Positions 35,401-46,486 of a stretch of DNA of 64,000 nt are shown here, piece by piece. The stretch covers positions 186,001 to 250,000 of the forward strand of contig NDFF03000057.1 in assembly GCA_002150815.3 (NCBI GenBank), in the 5' to 3' direction. This stretch comes from Grammothele lineata. Its lineage: Eukaryota; Basidiomycota; Agaricomycetes; Polyporales; Polyporaceae. Made by a program: the position numbers and the translations under genes. Each line of letters opens with the position of its first letter. The stretch's first letter is position 1. The notes under the pieces are model-generated. The model did not search any database. It was not told the origin of the DNA and was given only the letters and a program-made list of their open reading frames with translations.

Positions 35401-36284
35401 CTTCTTGCTATCGTGCGCAATGCCTACTTAGTTACTAGTACGATGTTAGCATGCCGCACAGAGCGACCAACGAACCAAATCAGAAGGTCGCTGTTTCACT
35501 ACGTCCTTAGATACGACCAAGGGCGGGGTGAAGCGAATGACCGGGAGCATCGGGGGAATGAATAGCCGCGTACGCGTGTTGCAAGTTTGGCTGGGAAGGT
35601 TTGCTGACACAGCGCTTGCCCGAAGCTGAGGGTGACATGTACCACGTGCTTTGTGACCGAGCGCGCTACGTGACGCAACCACCGCCAGCGATCGACTCTA
35701 GCTGCATTGAAGGCTCCTGGTCTTGGCCACGGCGTTAACCCACCACCATTCCTTGGAGAGATTAGTCCTCACGTCTCGCGAATCGCCCGTCCAATGAGAA
35801 GATCACATTCAACATCATGACATTGGCCGGCATGAAAACCTGAACGTCAACAGCGACCAAACGTGGCCGAGGGAGCCTTGCGTCAAGTGCGGGCACAGAA
35901 TCCGACTGGATGTCTCAATGGCGCTCAAGGTCTTATGTGCTATAACCGGTTCCTCAGGGGCAAGCGGGCCCACGCGGTTTCTTCCTCAGGCCTCAGGAAT
36001 TCAGTATCGACACCGCTCAATCGGACGTTACGAAAGCCTTTGTCACGCTGACAAAAGCCGACTACATCGGAGATGGTTAGTGCCCTGCCAATCTGTGTCT
36101 CTTTTCCAATGTGCCAACAGCGAGTGCTATCCGCATAGTAGAGCCAATACATGCCGGGCGTTTTTGCGAGCGAGCATATAAGGTCGAAATGCACACTGCT
36201 GCGAACGCATCTCATCGCTCTTTTCCCCAAGTCTCAACAGACCTCTTCGCTCCCAAGTCTCGCGGAATATCGTCACCCACCACC
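32420..36284. other. 3.9 kb without a supportable gene
   Basis: 32.6-34.6 kb is GC-rich with Arg/Pro-rich chance frames on both strands (for example 33234-34055 minus) and short simple repeats such as CGGACGGACGGACG near 33080. 34.7-36.2 kb is AT-richer and has only short frames. A 22-base hairpin lies at 35353. The last 100 bases are the promoter of the dehydrogenase gene. Confidence 0.5.
35353..35374. repeat. perfect short hairpin
   Basis: Nine-base arms ACGCACCAT and ATGGTGCGT around an ATGC loop, with a partial extra copy of GCGCACCAT just upstream. No terminator role is expected in a fungus. Confidence 0.6.
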
Positions 36285-37443
36285 ATGCCCTCTTATGTCA
36301 TTGTCGGTGCCTCCAGAGGACTCGGAGTGAGTCTTAACGCGTCTTCTAGTGAGGATAACCGTAACTCAATGCCGCCTTTGACAGCTTGAATGGGTCCGAC
36401 AGCTGGTAAGAGTCATGCCATATATGCGCTAAATATTATATTGATGGCCGTACCCCGTCTGGCAGAGTGAAAACAAGGGTAACCAAGTATTCGCGGTTGT
36501 CCGCAACCCCGCTAGTGCGACGAAACTCGCAGCGCTCTCTGCTGAGCTCACCAACGTCGTGGTCCTCAAGGGCGACCTCCTCGACGCGGCTTCTATGAAG
36601 GTATGCATCCTATGCTATGTAGTTAGAACCTCCCATCGTGTTACTGAATATTGCACTCTTAGGCCGCTGCCGAAGAAGTGGACAAAGCAACAGGAGGCAA
36701 ACTAGACTATTTAATCAACAACGGCGCAACGGTTACGAATTCATCGTACACGATAACCGACTAGTACGCACTCGAGACGACGTTGATGCTATGCACGGAA
36801 TACTGACACGCGCCCGCTTCAGCCCCTCCGAGAAGCAGCTCTCAGACGACCTTGTTGACAGCGTACGTTTGAACTGCTTCATCGCTTCCACCGTAATCCT
36901 CACCGGTCTGCTATCTCTTAGTTCCGCACGAACACTGTGGGCGTTGCGTTCTCGACGAACGCGTTCCTCCCCCTCCTACGCGCCGGCACTGCCAAGCGCA
37001 TCATCTGCCTCTCTACAGGGCTCGCGGCGACGGATGTCATCCTCGGCTCGGGCTTCGCGCTAAGCCCTGCGTACGCGATCTCAAAGGCCGCGCTGAACAT
37101 GGCCGTCGCCGAGTTCGCCGCTGTGCTACAACCTGAGGGCTTCACGGTGCTCGCGATCAGTCCCGGGCTCGTGAACACTGCCGAGAAGCCGCGTAAGTAC
37201 AGCGTACCTATTCCCCCGAGATCATGAAGGGGCGCTGACCAGATGCGGCGCGCAGCGACTCCGGAGGAGGTCGAAGCGTTTAAGGGAATGGTCGCCATGT
37301 TCAAGAAGCATTCGCCCCATTGGGACGGCGTGCCACTCACTGCCGAGACATCTGTCAAGATGATGCGTGTCGTCATCGACAAGACCGGTCCTAAGGATAG
37401 CGGTGCCTTCCTCTCTCATTTCGGCACCCAGCAGTGGTTGTAA
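36285..37443 (+). CDS. classical short-chain dehydrogenase/reductase
   Basis: Seven exons close in frame to 265 residues: 36285-36326, 36385-36405, 36466-36600, 36663-36763, 36823-36862, 36922-37192 and 37256-37443. The Rossmann start MPSYVIVGASRGLG has the TGxxxGxG-type cofactor loop, split from LEWVRQL by an intron. LDYLINNG stands for the NNAG structural motif, ICLSTGLA carries the catalytic Ser, and AYAISKAAL is the YxxxK active site. ISPGLVNT follows, as is usual. The enzyme should be a cytosolic NAD(P)-dependent oxidoreductase; the substrate cannot be told. The similarity resembles C-factor-like fungal SDRs. A non-catalytic C-terminal part (VEAFKGMVAMFKKHSPHWDG) ends FGTQQWL. It is the last clearly enzymatic gene before the accessory block. 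Confidence 0.85.
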
Positions 37444-37664
37444 GGTTGTATCCCGAGACGCTGAAACTCGAGTACGCATTCTCAACTACGTGTAGCGGTT
37501 TATTGAACGGTCGACAGCTACGATGGAACTGGTAGGGTAAAGTAAATAGATGTAGTGTATTCACTCAACAGTATGCCGTTGGTAGTCCCGATCACACATT
37601 GCTTGAGATCACTGGGAGAGTCGTCTGGTTAGGGCCATGATAATTCAAGGATATTGGCTTACCA

Positions 37665-40304
37665 TCATTCCGAAAAGGGAGGCAAGGGGCGGGTCTATAT
37701 TCGGGTCCATCTCCGGATCTATCTCCTCTTCAATGGTATCCATATCGTGCTGCGGTACAGGGATCTGCACGGGGGGCCTTCGAGAAGTTCGGCTCTTCCC
37801 AGCGTGTAGATAGATTGTTCCGTCCTCGATACACTCGTCAGAGTACGTGATGCCATGCCTGAATAAGTCAAAATCAGCTAATCAGGAAGTGTTCGGGGCA
37901 AGTTCAAAGCGAGAGGGACGTACTCGTCTAGAAGATGCTGCTTGATATCACGTCCGTAGGAGTCCCAAGAAGCACAGAGTGCGCAGGACCACACCGAGAG
38001 CTCATCGGAGGGCGTGATACTGAATACCTGCGCTGCTTCTGCTTCCATTGCTAGGGCAAGTTCGTCTGCATTGATTCTGGTGAACATCGCCCTCATGTGA
38101 AACTTCCTCGGGTTCAAGATGTGCGCAAGCTATTGATTATTCGCCGCAGGCAGAATAATTAGCACGCGAGTATTCAGGCTCAAGTGTGGAACTAGGACAT
38201 ACTGCACCATCCCAGGTATAAACCGACATGTTGAGATCCTTTTGCCATGCAACACAGCCGTCGCACCGTAGACGATGTTTGCAGTTATCCAGCTCCCGTG
38301 CTGTCGCCCGCTTGGGGTCGAGCCCTAGAGCGTCGATGATGTGGTACAGGGCTGTGACAATATTACTAAGAGCGCTGTCGTTGAGCGCGACGTCCACCTT
38401 GAGAGGACCATACTGGGTGCTGCCAGGTGGCCACGTTGTGCGGGAAAAAGCCTTGACTGCAGTCCTGTTGTAAACATCCCTCTCTGCATTATCTGAATAT
38501 AGGAAATTTGCCTCCAAGGGATGGAAGTGGGGATGAGAGCAGACCTCGGGATACCGGTAGAATCTGCTTTCACCGGACGCGCTACAACGGCGGCAGGGGA
38601 ACACAGCGATGGCGAGGCTGAGTATGTCGGTGTCGTCTGGGGTGGCATCAATGTGGGGTCGAAGGGCGCGCACGAAAACCTCTCTCTGCTCTGCTTCAAG
38701 CAAGGGTGCTTGTTCAGCAACGAGCGCGGTTAAGGCATCTTTCGAGATTGATTCAGAGAGGGGGGCGTCGAGGATGGCGCGGCCTGCGTCTGTGGAAGAG
38801 AAATCGATGGCCATAGGCCGATGGTCCATTCTTGCTGTGCGGGGCAACGTTACATAATGAGTCTCTACCACCGTCTGGAGGCTTTCGAAGCGTGTGAGGA
38901 GAACTTCGGAACGTTCGTGCTCCAAGCGCTTCCTTCGCGTCGTGTTCATAAAGTCATTGATCGCGCTTAGCACCTTCTCCCATGCTGGAGACCGTCGGCA
39001 ATGAGTAGACATTTATCTAGTAATGTGACAGAGGAGTACCCTTCTTGGTCAGTTTCGATGATTGCCGGACACCGGGTATGGCCTCCAGTTGTCTCAAGCC
39101 CGCACCGTAGGGTTGCGCTTCCAGATACTCTATTTCTTTTGCCCACTCAGTTGACTTTAATCGTTCACGTATCCTATACCCACGTCAATAAAGAGGCACT
39201 TTTCGAAGTACGACATTACTTACTCGATCACACGCTGGTCTCTCTTCTCATCGATAGTCGCTGCCCTGTTTTGTATTTGCTTCCTATGCCATGAGGCGCA
39301 CTGCGTGGCATGCTGCACGTACCCTCTACTGTCAAATATTTTACCGGATAGAGCAACACACAAACCCACCTTTATTCGTTCCACCACTCTCACTCGATTG
39401 TCGGCGATGAACCGCTTCCTCGCGTCCTCGGAGATAGGAGTTGACAGACCGGACAACTCCTGCAGTATTTTGTTCACTTCTGGTTTGTGGAACCGAAAGG
39501 TGTCCAATTCGCGGAGGCCCCTGAAGTATGCGATGTCGGTAAAGGAGAGATCGTGAGACAAAGACAAGAGCTCACGTTAACTGTACGATGTTGAGGTTGA
39601 GTATCCCGGTGGTATCGGCGTAATACGAATATTCTGGATCAAGCCGGCGTAGTTCTTTCAGTACCTCTGAATTCGTGTAAGAGCTAGATCTCGCGTCAAC
39701 AATGGACCGAGAGGAACAGAAACGGCCCAACGGCCAACCTGCAACCAGTTCGAACACGGTACATACCATTTGAGAATACATTTAGGGCAATAACGGGCGA
39801 ACCACTCCCAGGCTACCTTACGAATGTTGGTTTGCCCACAGTTCTGAATTCAGCGTAACTGATTATTATGGACTTCCCGACGAGAAACCATTGTGATATC
39901 GGTACGTACGTGACATGCGTTGCCAAAGAGGATGTTCGCAAACGCTGGCTCACTCATGAAAGAAGGACGTTGGGGAATATCTTCGACATTCTCGCGCGCA
40001 GCCTTCCAGAGCCCCTCGTTAGACCGGTGCAAGAAGAAGCTACGAAACTTCTTGCATGTGCGCGAGAGGTGCAGGAGGTCGCAGGGATGAAGATTCCTGA
40101 ATACCTACGATGAAGATGACGCATCTCTTTGAGCGAGCTGAAATCAGAGCATGCGGCGCGTACACGCACCTCAAGCTGGATCTCAATGGCAAAGTCCGGC
40201 AAATCTCGCAATGATCCTCTCGAAGTGCGTCGCGCAACGCGCTGCTCTACACCAATAGCTGTCTCGTCTGGCCCCAATACCTTAAACTTCTTGCGAGCCG
40301 GCAT
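37665..40304 (-). CDS. F-box protein with zinc-binding clusters (copy B)
   Basis: ATG at 40304 gives MPARKKFKVLGPDETAIG, a basic nuclear-type start. The F-box is split by an intron: DLPDFAIEIQLE, then VFRNLHPCDLLHLSRTCKKF. It is followed by SFFLHRSNEGLWKAARENVE and MSEPAFANILFGNACH. After the next intron comes the cluster CGQTNIRKVAWEWFARYCPK followed by C, then FHKPEVNKILQELSGLSTPI (39.5 kb). The long exon at 38137-39012 contains YVTLPRTARMDHRPMAIDF, AVFPCRRC, YRYPEVCSHPHFHP and CKHRLRCDGC. The last exons give WSCALCASWDSYGRDIKQHL, HGITYSDECIEDGTIYLHAG and an acidic tail that stops at 37665. It is a direct tandem copy of the next gene. The likely role is a substrate receptor of an SCF ubiquitin ligase; the target is unknown. 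Minor exon borders are uncertain. Confidence 0.72.
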
Positions 40305-40770
40305 AGTGAATACAGCAACGATGAGGGGGGAGCCTGAGCAAAATGGAGGACGAGGTTGAGAGGAGAGCCGCGATTTGCAGTGGCCGCCGCCATTGGTCTC
40401 TGTTGGCGCTCAGCGCTCAATGACGCCACTGGGGGTCTGCGGCCCGGCGCCGGCGTACGCTCCCTGTTTGATGGGACAGAGCTAGGTGTTGGACGAAATA
40501 GCCTGAGTGAATCCGTATTAGAACAGCAATAGACAGAAAGCTAGACGTAGCGTGAAGCTCTCATCTGCCAATATGTGTCGTCTGCTAAGTACGTGGGCAT
40601 ATCATATGACTAGTCCGAGAAAACTGAAGCATTAACGTAAGAGTTAAAGGATGTTATAATGTAGTCGTGTGGTTCAAGTGTGGTCAAATCGACGTCAAGT
40701 CAACGTAGATGTTCGCCTTCACAAATCGGGAACGACGCTGGTCGAGTGTCCTTGAAACCATCTACACCAT

Positions 40771-43374
40771 CTAAATCGAAGGCCCAGCGGCCGACTGAGA
40801 CGCAAGCGGAATGTCAACTGGGTCCGGCTGCACTACCCTGTTCTTTCCCGGATGAAGGTAGACGGTTCCATTGTCCATGAGATTTTCTGAGAATGTGATG
40901 TCGTGGCTGCCACATCGATTCATGTGAGTATGGGCGCTGAGCAGCAACGGCACAAAAGCTTACACGCTCACGAGGTGGTCCAGGATCTCGTCCTTGTAAC
41001 CTTCCCAAGACGTGCACAGTGCACACGCCCAGGAGTATAAGCCATCGTGCGGTGTAGGCTTGAATAGCTGAGCAGCCTCGAGTTCTCTCGCTTTCACTAA
41101 GCTATGCCCGTCGATTGGCTTGAACTTCACTGAACCAAAATGATGAAGGAACCTAGGTCCGAATGCGTGTTCGAACTGATAGGGTACTCTTGTGAGCAAC
41201 TTCACTGCGCAAATTGTGTCAGCGCCGCTCACCGCTTGGGCCCATCTATAGGCCTTCATGACAGACGTCCCATCCCATGTCGTACATCCCACACACCCTA
41301 GGCGACCATCACACTCTTCCAACTCCTGGGCGGTTGCGCGAGTGGGATCGAGCCCAAGGACCAGGACAATCGTGCGCATGTGGCCCACAGCGCGTTTCAG
41401 GCTCTCCGAGGAGAACATATGCTTGGTCTTGAAAGGCGCACACGAACTGTAGTCCGTGACCCAGCTCCAACTTCCCCTTCGCCAGCCACAGGTAATTGGC
41501 GCGGCTAGAGTTGTCTCGGCAGTCGAAGTGTACGCCGACTCCTCTGATGGCGGGTCAAAATCGAGCGCATGTGACAAATGAAGGCAGGGATGGGCGCATA
41601 TATCGGGGTATCGATAGAGGGCCGGAGCAGAACCGTCGCACCGATGGCATGGAAACACGGCAATGGCGAGGTCGAGGACATTCATGTCGTCAGGAATGGG
41701 TCCCACGTGGGGCAACAGAGCCTCTATGAAGGCCATCTTCTGTTCATCTTCCAGCTGCCGGGCCACACCAGGAATGACGGCGGCGAGATCTTGTTGAGTG
41801 ACGGTCACTGAGTCGGGAACGTCGATGATTGCACGACACGCCTGGGCGTGTGCGAAGTCGATGGCCTTGGGTCGACAATCCATCGTCGTAGTTCGCGGTA
41901 TGGTCACGTAGTGGGCGTCGACGGCCAACTGCAACGTCTTGAAGCGTGGTTGAAGTACTTTGGCACGTTCTTTGTCTAGGCGCTCCTTCCGTATCTTGCA
42001 GAAGAAGCCTTCTACAGAGCCCAATACCTTCTTCCATGCTGGAGCACATTCAAACGTTATTTCTGCAGACAGCTAAATTTGATAGAGGACTTACCTGCTG
42101 GAGTCAGTTTCGCTGAGGAGTGACGGACGCCGGGAATATCGGACAGCGCATACAAACCTCCGCCTCCACTCATAGACGTTAGGTACTTCATCTCCTCCGC
42201 CCACTCAGATACTTCCAGACGCCGAACGATCCTGTTGGGAGTACAATGGACAAATGAACACGCAATCAAAAGATAGTCCCAATCGAAACGTACTCCTCAA
42301 ATCGTTGGTCCCGCAATACATCAAGATCTGCCTCCCTATGCCGCAATTGCTTTGCATGCCAGAGGCTACACTCTCTGGCATGCTAGCGTCGGATCCAGGA
42401 CTAGAGATGAGGAGCCTGTGTTGACAACAAGCAATTTCTTGACCTCACCTTAGTTCTTTGCTGCGCGTCTCCTGTTCTGCTCGCGATGAGGGTCTTTCGT
42501 TCTTCTATAGAAATTGGGCTGGAGAGGTTACGTATATCTGCGAGCAACGCATCTATCTGAGGTTTGTGGAATCGTTTAGAATGGTAACCTCTACGGAGCG
42601 GAATAAGGGTGAGTAGCGAATTATATCCCGTGATATAAACTAGAATCACCTCGTCTTAAGGCTATGTACATTGAGTATGCCCATGAGTTCGTAATACCAA
42701 TCGTAGTCTTTGTCGAGAGCCCTGATCTGGTTCAGCGTATCGCCTTGGTCATGGGAGCTGGACGTGGCGTTGTCAGTAAGATGCTGACAAGAACAAACGA
42801 ACGAGTACCAGCGAAAGAATGACTCTAGAATTATATAACGGACCTTGCAGATACACATTTGGGACAATAACGCGCGAACCAGACCCAAACTACCTTGCGA
42901 ATGCCCGTTCGCCCACAGCTCTAGATAGCGGAACGTACGGTTAGGGGCAGCTGTGTAACAGTTGAATGTCGTAGAGACGTACCTGGCACGCGTTGCCGAA
43001 CAGAATGTTCGCGAATGCAGGCTCACTAAGGAATGGGGGGCGTTCAGGAACGTCTTCAACTCTCTCGCGCGCGGTTTTCCAAAGCCCCTCGTTGGACCGG
43101 TGGAGGAAGAAGGAGCGGAACTTCTTGCATGTACGCGATAGATTGAGAAGGTCCTTGGGGTGAAGATTGCTGAATATCTGCAGCGTAGACCAATGGTCTA
43201 TTTGTGTCGATATCATGGGCATCTGTTCAGGAGACTTACCTGTAACTGCACCTCTACAGCGAAGTCGGGCAAATCCTGGAGAGTCCCCCTAGTTCGGCGT
43301 CGAGCTACGCGTGACTTCTCCTCAGGATTACCTTTGCCAGAATCAACTGTCTTGGCCTTCTTCCGAGGCGGCAT
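40771..43374 (-). CDS. F-box protein with zinc-binding clusters (copy C)
   Basis: ATG at 43374 gives MPPRKKAKTVDSGKGNPEEK. The F-box is split by an intron at the same place as in copy B: DLPDFAVEVQLQ, then IFSNLHPKDLLNLSRTCKKF. LHRSNEGLWKTARERVEDVP and the CG...RYCPKC cluster (about 42865-42925) follow. Then come FHKPQIDALLADIRNLSSPI and the long exon 40960-42024 with YVTIPRTTTMDCRPKAIDFA, AVFPCHRC, YRYPDICAHPCLHL, CDGRLGCVGC and YSWACALCTSWEGYKDEILD. The last exon holds NGTVYLHPGKN and stops at 40771. Order, motifs and intron positions match copy B, so this is a recent tandem duplicate. Copy A at 1.8-4.4 kb is a more distant member. Function as for copy B. Confidence 0.72.
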
Positions 43375-43877
43375 GGCGGGCAGGAGAGAAGAAGAAGAGA
43401 CCGCGACACTCAGAGAGAAGCGACACAGCGTACGCAGGGGCGAATGGAGGAGCGACTTTGGGGTCGTTGGGCGTCAACGCGACAACACTTATTGCTGATG
43501 CCGGCGTCCGGTCCCTGTGCACGACGATGGTCGGGCCGGAGACCCCGGGTGCGTCAAATTCACGATCAAATTGCGGGGGCCACCACACCGTCATCCGAGC
43601 CTCGAAGCTTTTGGCACTGTTCGGTGCTCACCAGCATCAAGAAACTCGTCAGAGCGCGAGGAGACAATTGTAAACGCCATCCGCAATCATCGAGCACGCG
43701 CGGCGAATGTTTGAGGGAAATCACCCGACGCTTGTTGTAAGTCCCGAGAACCAACAACTTCTGTACTACTTACGGCGTTTCAGCTCCCCGACTCGCTGCT
43801 GGGCGTGCATACAAAACATTTATTCAACGCTCCGAGACGAGATATCGTTGTAGAAGATGTATAGTACCTCCCATTTC
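43375..43877. other. intergenic
   Basis: Promoter side of F-box copy C and 3' side of the next minus-strand gene. No feature recognised. Confidence 0.45.
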
Positions 43878-45874
43878 TCACTCCGCCTTAATTCTGTCCA
43901 TTATCTCACATATAACGCGTAACTCAAGTTCTGAGAGGAGCCCGTCGTCGCACAGCTCACGAAGCCAATTCGATGCAGTGCTCATGCGACCAAGGATACG
44001 GAGCTGAGATCGGTTTACAATTCCTCTTAATTTGAAAATCTTGACAACGCGGCGTGCTTCTTCAGATGGGAACCCATACTCGAGGAGGATCTCCAGAAGG
44101 GTAGATGAAGACATGGTCTAGGGAGTGAGAATGGCAGATCATTATAAGACACTGCGTCGTGCAGACGGAACACTCTTTCAGACAACAACTTACATCGCTT
44201 GTGGAGGATTTAGCAGACTTTGTTCGCCTGGGCGGCGCCGGAGAATCCTCCTCCTCGGACTAGAGTTGAAGTTGAACATATCAGTACTGGTCTCCACAGA
44301 ATCATGATACGTAGAACGAAGTAGCACCTCGTCCTCCACGTCAATGGCAAGTGGGGCTCTCGCAGCCCTTTGAGACTTGTCCGGAGCCCCCCTAGATGAC
44401 ATGGAGGGCGCGATTCGAGAAGATTCTTTTATATGGTCTTTACGTGATCGCAGTTGCCACTGTGTGGTTTCTGAAGTCGTTCGTCGCGTCCTCCGCCCCT
44501 TTCTTCGGTCTGGCTGATATCCCCAGTAATAATCACTCAGTATATGATCTGTTATGGGCTGCCTAGCACGCGAGCGCACCTCACTGTTCGAATTGGTTGA
44601 GATTGGCTTCTTCGTAGAACGCGTGATGTTCACACCACGACATTTGTGGTGTAGCCGAAGATACGAGTCGATAGGCCAAGCATCTTCGTACGAATGCACA
44701 AGCTCGGGGAGCTCCTTTTTCACCTACATGAATATTCAGACATGCGATAGTAGTGTAGATAGATTTGCAAACTCTGCGCCCCCTGCACGCAGCTCACCAA
44801 TTTGATAGTGTTCTTGATAACAGACGGAGAATGACGACAGTATGACATATTATCATCCATGCCTTGTTCTTCTGCGATTCGTCGCGTGATAGCCTAGGCA
44901 AAATTTAACGTTCCAATGAGTCGCCTTGCCGCCCCTGATATGAATACTGACTTTAAATGTTTCAAAGAATGTGTAGGAGGAGGAGGTAATGCGCATCTGC
45001 GATTTCAGAGAGGGCAGAGTTGTATGTTCCGAGTCGTAGACGACAGCTGCTCGCCTGGGGGGTCGGGGAATACAATCACCTTGATTGTATCAAGAGTCAC
45101 GAAGCCAAGTTCAGTGTATCTGCTGAAGCCGCAAGGTGATCGTTCGAAGATACTTACATGACACCATGGTCACGAAATTTCAGAATGGCAGAAGATTTGC
45201 GAAACTATAAGTTCTCCTCGAGAAAGCAGACAAATGGAGTTAGGACAGTGTGAGGTAGAAATGGATGCGACACGTCTGATACTAGGTACGCAGCTGAAGT
45301 TGGCCTTGCCAGGTTGGTCTTTATACCGCCAACTTGACAAGTTTCGGCTCGGATTGCACCGGTCTAGACGCGTTCGTGGAGCATATGGCACCACAGTTGT
45401 GGAATACTCGTGTTGTGCAGACGCAGGACGCGTGGTATGTTATGTCACCCGTCCGAAATGCAATTTCTCCGGACGACAGAAGACGAAAATGACGCACAAC
45501 TCGCCACTGGGTTTGTCAAGTCGAGTGAAGGCCCGGCCGGATCATGCTGAGCTTCGCGCATGCCGCGAGATAGCCCTTGATTCATATTCGCATGCTTCTA
45601 GATTCCCTACGGTTGCTACGCTTGAGTCCAGCCCTTATTCATAGTCCCAGAAGTCGGACATTCGACTCGGATTTGAAAGATGCTCCATTTTAGCGGTGTC
45701 AAAGGTATGTTTCTCAACACAGTGCACAGCTGGCGAGTAGAGGTAATACGTCAGGATTGAACTTTCATGGACGTCGGGTAATGCATGACAGAGAGCGAAT
45801 GCGTATTGGAGGAACGAAGTATGAGGAATAACAGTGACATCAATGAGGCGGCAGGCCGTAGCGCTCACGGACAT
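43878..45874 (-). CDS. lineage-specific hypothetical protein, possibly decaying
   Basis: Not a named family. Proteins of this build (YYLYSP start, FVTLDTIKVIVFPDPPGEQL centre, EDAWPIDSYLRL, basic RRT-rich stretch) are, from memory, common in polypore genomes without known function. Pieces on the minus strand in order: a start near 45874 (MSVSATACRLIDV, LTYYLYSPAVHC); FRDHGVM and FVTLDTIK (about 45180-45050); FFETFKVSIHIRGGKATHWN; DDNMSYCRHSPSVIKNTIKL joined to VKKELPELVHSYEDAWPIDS (44723 exon); a basic SRARQPITD...RRKGRRTRRT region; and a C-terminal 78-residue helical domain with LLEILLEYGFPSEEARRVVK that stops at 43878. The first exon frame closes with TAA right after FWDYE while plausible coding continues, so either a splice site was missed or the 5' half is broken. 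Confidence 0.42.
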
Positions 45875-46486
45875 GACGCGCGCTGGCTGGGCTTGGCTGG
45901 GGCGAGGATATCTGCATATCAGGCGCCCGAACTCCCTCTCCTCCGACTCTTGCCTGGCAACGCTCCCCAAACGCTAGTGGGGGATTTGATAGACTTCGCT
46001 CGTCTCAACGCCTCCGGAGGCCACTTCTGGGGAACAGGTAGATCAGTAGTACGAGCGCCGTGCAGCCCGTAAGGATTTAGCGGCAGCTCGTGTTAGTCAC
46101 GAATCGGGTTGGGCGTTACTGGCAGCGCCTCGTTGGATTCACGGTCGTCCGCACCTGTTCCTGATATCAAGTAGAGTCTTGTGCCGAAGGCCCCCTGGCG
46201 CTGTTCTACCCGGGAATCTGAATTGTCTACGTCCTTGGCTATGGTAGAATGTCCATTGAGTCGGGTATACATGGGTACCACTGGCAGCGTGACTGCTTCC
46301 GAGTTCCTACTACTAGTACCAGGCCGAAAACTAATAAGCAGCACAAGCCTTGTGGTAATGTAAGGAAGATATGCTAATCGAATACAGTGTTTTTTTCATA
46401 AACGTCTCTCATTTGCTGGGTCGTCTCGACCGCTCAAGGCCTATCAATTGGACTCGTACCTTGGGGCTGTAGGCTATGGGCCTGAG
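45875..46486. other. intergenic
   Basis: Only short frames on either strand. No repeat or RNA gene seen. Confidence 0.4.
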
